Shown here piece after piece: positions 1 through 5,443 of a stretch of DNA of 5,443 bases. Every line of letters starts with the position of its first letter. Position 1 is the stretch's first letter. Source of the DNA: Gammaproteobacteria bacterium. Lineage in GTDB: Bacteria > Pseudomonadota > Gammaproteobacteria > GRL18. A program made the translations under genes and the position numbers. The DNA lies in NCBI GenBank assembly GCA_023144715.1, contig JAGLFC010000158.1, positions 1-5,443 on the forward strand. The letters run 5' to 3'. Below the pieces are notes generated by a model. It did no database searches, was not told the origin of the DNA, and worked only from the letters and a program-made list of their open reading frames with translations.

Positions 1-121
1 AAATTTTATGAGTTTCTATTATTAGTCTGGACATTTAGAACGACTCTACTATTCTTTAAGGAGTTTTTAATAATTCATAAAATAAACTATAAAAGAATTT
101 ATACAAATATGAGGAATTCGC
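1..121 (+). promoter_or_regulatory. Leader region of the HTH-ferredoxin-reductase gene
   Basis: No open frame of any length runs through this A+T-rich stretch. The ATG at 8-10 meets a stop after five codons. A TATAAA at 88-93 could be a -10 box, but the matching -35 position (65-70, TTTTAA) is poor, so the promoter assignment is weak. No clear operator palindrome was seen. The segment most likely holds the promoter and short leader of the gene starting at 122. Confidence 0.3.
111..115 (+). promoter_or_regulatory. Ribosome binding site for the gene at 122
   Basis: GAGGA lies six bases upstream of the ATG at 122, a normal Shine-Dalgarno sequence and spacing. It supports this start, and so supports the helix-turn-helix head being a translated part of the protein rather than an over-extended reading frame. 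Confidence 0.75.
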
Positions 122-1642
122 ATGGATCGTCACTTATCTCTTTCTCAAGCCGCTCGTCTTATTGGTGTTAAACGTACTGATATACAAAAAAAAATCCAAG
201 AAAATAAACTTATTGTTATGGAAGGCACAGTAGTACTCTCTGATTTAAAAAAGGTCTTTCCAGAAGCGCATTATGAAGATAATACGATGCTAGAAAAAAT
301 GGAAAAATTTATGCAAGAGGCTGTGCATAAAATGACTCAAAGTGAGCGTGAAGGTGCTCAATTGAATTCTCTCAGTCAGCGGATAGTTAAAGTGAATAAT
401 GAGTTAGCACAAGAACGCAATCGTGTTGAACAAATGGAAACATTTATTGATGGTATGAAACAAAAATTTATTGAACTCAGCTTATATAATAATCCAGAAA
501 AATCATTTAATGAAATAAAACAATGGTTTAATGAACACTTAAATGAGCAATACAATAATGAATTGAGTACACATTCTGAACGTTTAGAATATCAAATTAA
601 GCAATTTATGCAACCTCATATTAAACTTTTACCTAGTCAGCACCATTATATTTCTGAGCCTAAAGAAAGTATATTAGAATCTGCATTACGCTCAGGATTA
701 GCCGTTAATTATGGCTGTAATAATGGTCAATGTGGTCAATGTAAAGCACGTTTACTTTCTGGTGAAATAGAAAAAACAAGACATCAAGATTATGTTTTTT
801 CTGCCAGTGAAAAAAATCAAAATTATATTTTAACCTGTTCAAATACAGCAATGAGTGACCTTATTTTAGAAACTGAAGAAGCAGTCAGCGTTGAGGACAT
901 ACCTTTACAAACAATTATTGCCAAAGTTAAAAAAATTAATCAAAATAATCCCGATATTATTATATTGACTCTAAAAACACCTCGTAGTCAACGACTTAGA
1001 TTTTTAGCTGGACAACATATCGAAATATCTTTAACTGATCACACAGATGATGATCAATTACCCCTTAAAGAAAACTACTCCATTGCCAGTTGTCCTTGTG
1101 ATGCTTCAAATGTAGAATTCCACATTCCAGTGAATAAAAAAAATCCTTTTACTGATGCTATTATGCATACTATAAAAATCAATGACAATATTACTCTTAA
1201 TGGACCCGTCGGTAGTTTTGTTTTGGATGAAGAGTCACCCAATTCTTTAATTTTTGTAGCATGGAATTCTGGTTTTGCTGCTATAAAAAGTTTAATTGAA
1301 CACGCAATGTCATTAAATCATGCACCCAATATTCATTTTTATTGGATGACTACAAAAACAGAAAATCATTACTTGGATAATTTATGTCGTTCTTGGAATG
1401 ATGCTTTAGATAATTTTACCTATAGCCCTATTTTATGTGAAGAAAAAACCAATATTATTACAGACTCTTTTATGCAAAATTTACATAATGACCACAATCA
1501 TCTATTAAATATTGATTTATACATTGCAACACCTAAACAGTTAAATCAACACTTCAAAACGCTTTTAACATCTCAAGGTATTAAGGAACAAAATATGCAT
1601 TTTGAAAATATTTTTCATGAAGATAATAGTAATTTAGACTAA
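122..1642 (+). CDS. Helix-turn-helix / coiled-coil / [2Fe-2S] ferredoxin / ferredoxin-reductase-like fusion protein
   Basis: A 506-residue protein with four parts. Residues 4-47 look like an excisionase/MerR-type helix-turn-helix: SLSQAARLIGV, then a second helix (TDIQKKIQENKL), then a wing-like strand and VLSDLKKVF. Residues 52-165 are highly charged and helical, with a likely coiled coil to about 118. Residues 166-252 are a plant-type ferredoxin domain with C199-x4-C204-x2-C207 and a distant C239, enough for one [2Fe-2S] cluster. Residues 263-500 follow the ferredoxin-NADP reductase fold: AGQHIEISL, ENYSIAS (317-323), GPVGSF (361-366), then SGFAAIKS (383-390) at the nucleotide site. Several cofactor residues are off consensus: Glu317 replaces the usual FAD-contacting Arg of RxYS, WNSGFAA replaces GGTGxAP, and the late CG motif reads AT (469-470). 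No signal peptide or membrane segment is visible, so it should be cytosolic. Automatic annotation would probably call it a CDP-6-deoxyglucoseen reductase-like or 2Fe-2S oxidoreductase; no sugar genes are nearby to support that. Its role is unknown; electron transfer, or redox sensing by the HTH head, is inference. It converges on the fumarate reductase-like operon. Confidence 0.8.
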   Translation: MDRHLSLSQAARLIGVKRTDIQKKIQENKLIVMEGTVVLSDLKKVFPEAHYEDNTMLEKMEKFMQEAVHKMTQSEREGAQLNSLSQRIVKVNNELAQERNRVEQMETFIDGMKQKFIELSLYNNPEKSFNEIKQWFNEHLNEQYNNELSTHSERLEYQIKQFMQPHIKLLPSQHHYISEPKESILESALRSGLAVNYGCNNGQCGQCKARLLSGEIEKTRHQDYVFSASEKNQNYILTCSNTAMSDLILETEEAVSVEDIPLQTIIAKVKKINQNNPDIIILTLKTPRSQRLRFLAGQHIEISLTDHTDDDQLPLKENYSIASCPCDASNVEFHIPVNKKNPFTDAIMHTIKINDNITLNGPVGSFVLDEESPNSLIFVAWNSGFAAIKSLIEHAMSLNHAPNIHFYWMTTKTENHYLDNLCRSWNDALDNFTYSPILCEEKTNIITDSFMQNLHNDHNHLLNIDLYIATPKQLNQHFKTLLTSQGIKEQNMHFENIFHEDNSNLD

Positions 1643-1681
1643 CATTATAATATTTGTTTATAGTGTGTCATAAGTAATATT

Positions 1682-1706
1682 GGGTAGTATAAGGTCTATA
1701 CTATCC
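1682..1706. terminator. Convergent intergenic hairpin, possible bidirectional terminator
   Basis: GGGTAGTATA (1682-1691) and TATACTATCC (1697-1706) form a ten-pair stem, with one G-U pair when read on the plus strand, around the five-base loop AGGTC. It sits between the stop codons of two convergent genes, where a shared terminator is expected. Neither side has a proper run of T, so a classical Rho-independent terminator is not proven; it may instead be an RNA-stabilising hairpin at the transcript ends. The rest of the 108-base gap holds nothing recognisable. Confidence 0.5.
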
Positions 1707-1750
1707 TTGGTAACAATAAAATATATGACGAGTTTATAGAGATTTTTATT

Positions 1751-3001
1751 TTAAGTTTTTAATGAATGTTTATATTCATCCGTAAAGTGCAATAATGAAC
1801 TGTCTACAATTTTAATAGCACCATCAAGCAAGTGACAACGACCACTACCGGGTAAAATTTTACACAGATTAATTAATGAGTCCAAATCTAAGGTACTCGC
1901 CTGTCCTGTATCAATTTTATTCAATATTTGTGCAATATAAAATGTACCTGTTTTGCAGGAAGGACATTGACCACAAGAAGAGTGTGCATAAAAATTTACA
2001 TATTCAGTGACTTGTTTGACAATGCCTGTTTCTTCTGAAATAACAATCATTGCTCCTGTCCCTAAACTTGACCCCTGAGCTTTAACCGATTCAAAATCTA
2101 AATGTACATCAATATCTTTGGAAGTAAGAATAGTATTGGATGCACCTCCTGTAAAAATTGCCTTAATTTTTTTATCCAGTAATATACCACCACCCATATC
2201 AAAAATCAGTGTTTTAAGAGCAGTACCCATTGGCAATTCATACACGCCTGGTTTTAACACATCGCCACTGAGGCAATAAAGTTTAGTCCCTGCACAATCC
2301 CCTAAGCCAAGCTCTTGATACCATTGTGCTCCATGATTTAAAATATGTGTAATATTCGCTAAGGTTTCAATATTATTCACCAAGGTTGGACAACCATATA
2401 CGCCATAAATAGCTGGAAAAGGGGGTTTTTCTCTAGGAAAAGGAAAATTTCCTTCAACTGATTCAATGGCAGCTGTTTCTTCTCCACCAATATAATGCCC
2501 TGAACTTGCCATCACACGTATACTTAATGGCTTATTTAATACCTGCTCTATTTGCTTAAATAAAGTACTGTTTTGCCATTGTTCTACCGCAATACTAATT
2601 TTTTCCAAACCAATTATTTGTTCAGGATTAATATAAAAAACAATTTTATTAATTCCATTGGCTAATGCCGCAATAAAAGCCCCTTCAATTACTTGGTGTG
2701 GTGAATGAGACAATAAATAAGCATCCTTAAAGGTACCTGGTTCATCTTCATTGCCATTACAAATCAGATATTTATCCCTATCATTAGACTGTGTATTGAC
2801 CAACTGCCATTTTTTATAGGTTGGAAAACCACTTCCTCCTAGACCACATAAACCTGCTTGTTTGATAATATCAATAATACCATCAGGTTTTGATAAAGCA
2901 TTTATCAGCCCTGATCCACCATTGCCATTGAGCCATTCACTGAGATTATCACCTTGAGAATCAGGATGTAATAGAACGTTGTTTATAGGGAGAGAATTCA
3001 T
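1751..3001 (-). CDS. NuoF-like NADH-binding FMN/[4Fe-4S] subunit
   Basis: A 416-residue homologue of the 51-kDa NADH-binding subunit of complex I, close to the usual NuoF core length. The FMN/NADH site is visible: GLGGSGFPTYKKW (53-65, a variant of GRGGAGFPTGxKW), NGNEDEPGTFKD (82-93) and GHYIGGEETAAIESVEG (168-184). The C-terminal cluster domain has C343-x2-C346-x2-C349 and C389, the four ligands of the N3-type [4Fe-4S] cluster. It has neither the N-terminal thioredoxin-like [2Fe-2S] domain seen in some HoxF/HydB-type relatives nor C-terminal 2x[4Fe-4S] ferredoxin motifs. It is the last gene of the operon and its ATG overlaps the stop of the flavoprotein gene by four bases. GGAG at 3012-3015, ten bases upstream, is a likely ribosome site. 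No nuoE or other complex I gene is present, so it probably feeds NADH electrons to the FrdB/FrdA-like pair rather than to a respiratory complex I. Family assignment is firm; the physiological electron donor and direction are inferred. Confidence 0.9.
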   Translation of the reverse strand: MNSLPINNVLLHPDSQGDNLSEWLNGNGGSGLINALSKPDGIIDIIKQAGLCGLGGSGFPTYKKWQLVNTQSNDRDKYLICNGNEDEPGTFKDAYLLSHSPHQVIEGAFIAALANGINKIVFYINPEQIIGLEKISIAVEQWQNSTLFKQIEQVLNKPLSIRVMASSGHYIGGEETAAIESVEGNFPFPREKPPFPAIYGVYGCPTLVNNIETLANITHILNHGAQWYQELGLGDCAGTKLYCLSGDVLKPGVYELPMGTALKTLIFDMGGGILLDKKIKAIFTGGASNTILTSKDIDVHLDFESVKAQGSSLGTGAMIVISEETGIVKQVTEYVNFYAHSSCGQCPSCKTGTFYIAQILNKIDTGQASTLDLDSLINLCKILPGSGRCHLLDGAIKIVDSSLLHFTDEYKHSLKT

Positions 3002-4635
3002 GGATCACACACTCCACACGTAGATATCGCATTCTTTCTTTTTAAAGTGTTTTCTTCTGAATCATAATGTACATACTCAGGAAAAAGCACAGGTGATTTT
3101 TTGCTCATCGGCATATTATTTTGCATCAATTCTCGGCGTAAATGACTGATATGATCAATACTAATATGTTTATGTCTTTGTGTTTTATTCGCTTTCGCAG
3201 CACATTGCCCTGCCCTTCTACCAAAACTGATAATTTCTAACAAAGCATTGCCCATCAAGCGATTGCGTCCATGCAAACCACCGCTTACTTCACCCACACA
3301 ATATAAACTTTTAATGGAAGACAGCCCATTTTCATCAATAATAACACCACCATTTTGATAATGTAATGTTGGATACACTAATATCGGTGTTTGGGTAATA
3401 TCAATATGACTTCTTAATCCTAAATTCATTAATTTGGGAAAACGTTTTTTGATAATACCTGGGTGGGTGGCTTCTAAATTAGGCGTATCTAACCATACGC
3501 CTTTTAAGCCATTACTCTCTGTGACACCTCGACCTTCTTGACATTCACGAATAATCGCTGCTGCCACCACATCTCTGGGCTTTAATTCATCAATAAAGCG
3601 TTCACCTAACGCATTAATCATGTAAGCACCCGAAGAACGCACACCTTCGGTAATTAATGTACCTAGTAGGTGTTGTGGATATGCGACACCTGTTGGATGA
3701 TATTGAAAGGAATCAAGATCTCTTAATTTTGCCCCCAGTCGATACGCAAGTACTAAACCATCACCTGTTGCACCAAAATGGTTAGAGGTGGGAAATTGAT
3801 TAATATGCACACGACCAATACCACCTGTCGCTACAATCACTTGATGTGCTTTGATTTGTACATAGCGACATTCTTGTAAGGATGACAGAATAGCACCTGC
3901 ACAATGCCCTGATTCATTACTGAGTAATTCAATCGCTGGACTGTAATTCCATACCTCTATATCACTATTATTAACGGATTCACACAATACACGCATCATT
4001 TCCAAACCTGTATAATCTCTAAAATAGACCACACGATTGGCTGATGTTCCTCCTGCTTGACGTGTTAACAAATCACCAAAAGGATTCAAATCAAATTGCA
4101 TTCCCTGTTGAATAAGCCAACGTATTGTTTCAGGAGCATCCATTACCATTTTTTTAATCAGTGCTTTTTGACCGCTTTGATGCCCAGCTTTAAAAGTATC
4201 ATTATAATGCATTTGTGGACTATCATTTTTTTCAATAGAGGCTTGAATACCGCCTTCTGCCATAATCGTATTGCTATCACCCAAACGCAATTTAGTTGCT
4301 AAAATAACCTTTGCACCTGACTTAGCTGCCATTAATGCTGCTGCACAACCCGCACCACCACCACCAATGACTAAAATATCCGTTTCATGTATAGGTACTC
4401 CCGCTAAATCAGTGGCATCAATACGGGCATCTGCTTGTAACACATCTGCTAGTTGTTGATGACAACGATCCCCTTTATTAACTCCTACTTGTAAAGTAGT
4501 CATTGTTTCTTGACGATAATCAGGGTGAAATTCTTTTAATAAGATGTTTTCATCTATTGATAATTGAACCGCATTAAATGATTTTTTGGCGTGATAATTC
4601 GCTAATGCTTGTTGATATGACAGTGCTTTGCTCAT
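2998..4635 (-). CDS. frdA: Fumarate reductase/succinate dehydrogenase-type flavoprotein, soluble class
   Basis: A 545-residue FAD enzyme of the FrdA/SdhA/L-aspartate oxidase superfamily, expected to interconvert fumarate and succinate. The dinucleotide fold starts late, at 87-96 (ILVIGGGGAG), after an extension of about 85 residues that includes HPDYRQE (37-43) and VGVNKGDR (50-57). The dicarboxylate active site appears intact by alignment from memory: HPTG (H313), TEG (T329, E330), PRDVV (R354), PTLHYQNGG (H425) and HGRNRLMGN (R459). At the position of the covalent FAD-binding His (SHT in membrane SdhA/FrdA) the sequence is S121-N122-T123, so FAD should be non-covalent. After the FGRRAG segment (471-476) only about 70 residues remain, so the C-terminal helical domain of SdhA or L-aspartate oxidase is reduced; the protein ends in C540-GV-C543-DP. 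Both ends overlap neighbours by ATGA junctions; GAAGG (complement of 4645-4649) serves as a ribosome site nine bases before the ATG. The Fe-S and NuoF-like partners argue for fumarate reduction with NADH, and against L-aspartate oxidase, but direction is not proven. Confidence 0.82.
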   Translation of the reverse strand: MSKALSYQQALANYHAKKSFNAVQLSIDENILLKEFHPDYRQETMTTLQVGVNKGDRCHQQLADVLQADARIDATDLAGVPIHETDILVIGGGGAGCAAALMAAKSGAKVILATKLRLGDSNTIMAEGGIQASIEKNDSPQMHYNDTFKAGHQSGQKALIKKMVMDAPETIRWLIQQGMQFDLNPFGDLLTRQAGGTSANRVVYFRDYTGLEMMRVLCESVNNSDIEVWNYSPAIELLSNESGHCAGAILSSLQECRYVQIKAHQVIVATGGIGRVHINQFPTSNHFGATGDGLVLAYRLGAKLRDLDSFQYHPTGVAYPQHLLGTLITEGVRSSGAYMINALGERFIDELKPRDVVAAAIIRECQEGRGVTESNGLKGVWLDTPNLEATHPGIIKKRFPKLMNLGLRSHIDITQTPILVYPTLHYQNGGVIIDENGLSSIKSLYCVGEVSGGLHGRNRLMGNALLEIISFGRRAGQCAAKANKTQRHKHISIDHISHLRRELMQNNMPMSKKSPVLFPEYVHYDSEENTLKRKNAISTCGVCDP

Positions 4636-5315
4636 GAGGATTCGCCTTCATATTGATCCTCAATATTCACATCCAATTCACCTGTATTAATTTTTACAAG
4701 ACGATTAATCAAATTAGAGGGACGAGTATGAAAATACCCTGTCACACGGCGTGCAAATAAGCCAACATGATTTGGTTCAATAAATTCAGGGCAACTTGTC
4801 ATGCATAAATTGCACATAACACAGTCAACAAATAATTCACCTGATTCACGAAAACGCCCTTTTATAGCAAGATTAATTCCTTGTTCAACATCAATCCCTT
4901 TTGGGCAGGCCTGATTACAACCACCACAATGACGGCAATTTTCAGCTTCAGAAAATATTTTGTGGAAGTCAGTTTGTACATCCCAAGAGGTATTAATTTT
5001 AGAAAGGTCATAACGATGTTGGGAAGGTGTATCAAATATTGTAAAGAAGATATCCATACCTTCTTCGATTAATAGCTGACAGGCTAATCTCATTTCTATT
5101 TTAGTAGAGTCTGCATAACGCACCATAATACGACAAGAACCACACACACCATCTAAACAACCAACCCCTTTTACGCGCGGATAACCTGCATACCATAATG
5201 CTTGAATCACCGATAAAGAATCAGGTGCATGAATACATTGACCATTTATGCTTAATGAAACATTATTTTCTATCTGTTGAGCATTATTACAATTATCGTT
5301 AATAGTGTTATTCAT
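4632..5315 (-). CDS. frdB: Iron-sulfur subunit with [2Fe-2S] and two [4Fe-4S] motifs (FrdB/SdhB-like)
   Basis: A 227-residue electron-transfer subunit. The N-terminal ferredoxin-like domain (about 18-100) has C53-x4-C58-x2-C61 and C79 for one [2Fe-2S] cluster. The helical C-terminal domain has two complete sets: C127-x2-C130-x2-C133-x3-C137-P and C165-x2-C168-x2-C171-x3-C175-P. This differs from classical SdhB/FrdB, where the clusters are [4Fe-4S] and [3Fe-4S] with wider spacing, and resembles HdrC, GlpC or the matching part of TfrB. No cysteine follows 175, so there is no HdrB-like CCG domain. It is slightly short for the family (SdhB about 235-250). The ATG at 5315 is the only sensible start: the frame reads back to a stop within ten codons without another start, and the next Met is at residue 64. 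No strong Shine-Dalgarno precedes it. As the first gene of the operon it should relay electrons between the NuoF-like subunit and the FAD of the flavoprotein. A succinate dehydrogenase role in the other direction is possible but less favoured without a quinone-binding anchor. Confidence 0.85.
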   Translation of the reverse strand: MNNTINDNCNNAQQIENNVSLSINGQCIHAPDSLSVIQALWYAGYPRVKGVGCLDGVCGSCRIMVRYADSTKIEMRLACQLLIEEGMDIFFTIFDTPSQHRYDLSKINTSWDVQTDFHKIFSEAENCRHCGGCNQACPKGIDVEQGINLAIKGRFRESGELFVDCVMCNLCMTSCPEFIEPNHVGLFARRVTGYFHTRPSNLINRLVKINTGELDVNIEDQYEGESS

Positions 5316-5344
5316 TAAGAGATCATTTTCATTAAAAATATCTT

Positions 5345-5373
5345 AATATACTTAAAAAAAATATTAAAGTCAT
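5345..5373 (-). promoter_or_regulatory. Candidate sigma70-type promoter of the frdB-frdA-nuoF-like operon
   Basis: On the minus strand ATGACT (5373-5368, four of six to TTGACA) and TATATT (5350-5345, five of six to TATAAT) are separated by exactly 17 bases, with a run of eight T within the spacer. Transcription would start near 5338, giving a leader of about 23 bases before the ATG at 5315. In DNA this A+T-rich, chance matches are common, so this is a candidate only. No FNR-type TTGAT-N4-ATCAA palindrome was seen beside it. Confidence 0.4.
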
Positions 5374-5422
5374 TAATTTTTGGAGAGTAAATTAAAGCTA
5401 TTTTTTTCTATATAAAACAGAC

Positions 5423-5435
5423 AAAAAAAAGCCTC
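5423..5435 (-). terminator. Partial terminator of a gene beyond the right edge
   Basis: Read on the minus strand, GAGGC (5435-5431) is followed at once by a run of eight T (5430-5423), the appearance of the second stem arm and T tract of a Rho-independent terminator. The matching GCCTC arm would lie beyond 5443, so the hairpin cannot be confirmed. If real, it separates the operon from an upstream gene on the same strand and supports an independent promoter for frdB. Confidence 0.35.
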
Positions 5436-5443
5436 AAATTCAT

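Noticed and set aside
122..265. Phage excisionase or stand-alone regulator
   Set aside because: The HTH-like region is continuous in frame with the ferredoxin and reductase domains and shares their single start and ribosome site; no phage, integrase or attachment-site sequences are present.
1751..3001. Genuine complex I nuoF
   Set aside because: No nuoE, nuoG or other complex I gene is adjacent and it is overlapped with a fumarate reductase-type flavoprotein gene, so membership of respiratory complex I is unlikely.
4096..4302. Plus-strand open frame of 68 codons
   Set aside because: It lies wholly inside the flavoprotein gene on the other strand, has low-complexity composition and no recognisable domain; an antisense shadow.
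4271..4459. Plus-strand open frame of 62 codons
   Set aside because: Antisense shadow of the FAD-binding glycine-rich segment of the flavoprotein gene; its Ala/Pro-rich stretch is the complement of Gly/Ala codons there.
2998..4635. L-aspartate oxidase (nadB) as the identity of the flavoprotein
   Set aside because: The active-site motifs are shared, but the long N-terminal extension, the shortened C-terminal helical domain and the dedicated Fe-S and NuoF-like partners fit a fumarate reductase-type complex better; no nadA or nadC is nearby.
4881..5072. Plus-strand open frame of 63 codons
   Set aside because: Antisense to the cysteine-rich part of the FrdB-like gene, with no ribosome site or domain of its own.
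5315..5332. Five-codon minus-strand ORF ending in TAATG at the frdB start
   Set aside because: It could couple translation into frdB, but it has no ribosome site, would lie within a few bases of the predicted transcript start, and such short frames are expected by chance in A+T-rich DNA.
1..5443. CRISPR array, tRNA, rRNA or insertion sequence
   Set aside because: No regularly spaced repeats, cloverleaf-like segments, transposase-like reading frames or paired terminal inverted repeats were seen on either strand.

Overview
The window is A+T-rich bacterial DNA carrying four complete protein genes, all concerned with electron transfer. The proteins resemble gammaproteobacterial redox enzymes, perhaps from a sulfur- or methane-oxidising lineage. 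That placement is an impression from protein style and base composition only; there is no rRNA or other marker gene here to fix it.

Layout: a plus-strand gene (122-1642) faces a three-gene minus-strand operon (5315 back to 1751). The two stop codons are 108 bases apart, and that gap contains a strong 10-bp hairpin. The operon reads, in transcription order, an iron-sulfur subunit (FrdB-like), a fumarate reductase/succinate dehydrogenase-type flavoprotein (FrdA-like) and a NuoF-like NADH-binding flavo-iron-sulfur subunit. Both operon junctions are four-base ATGA overlaps, so the three products are probably made in step and assemble together. A plausible promoter lies just upstream of the first gene, and what looks like the distal half of a terminator for a neighbouring gene sits at the right edge.

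How the genes may work together: the NuoF-like subunit keeps the FMN/NADH motifs and the four cysteines of a [4Fe-4S] cluster. The FrdB-like subunit carries one [2Fe-2S] and two [4Fe-4S] motifs. The FrdA-like subunit keeps the residues of the dicarboxylate active site but has Asn where membrane SdhA/FrdA proteins carry the covalent FAD-binding His. No membrane anchor, CCG-domain protein or NuoE-like subunit is encoded in the window. The simplest reading is a soluble NADH-linked fumarate reductase (NADH to FMN to Fe-S chain to FAD to fumarate), recalling the cytoplasmic NADH-dependent fumarate reductase described from Hydrogenobacter thermophilus; that parallel is from memory and was not checked.

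The facing gene encodes an unusual fusion: an excisionase/MerR-like helix-turn-helix head, a coiled coil, a plant-type [2Fe-2S] ferredoxin domain and a ferredoxin-reductase-like domain whose FAD and NAD(P) motifs are degenerate. It is the most unusual item here and may be a redox partner or redox-sensing regulator linked to the reductase operon, but that link is inference from adjacency.
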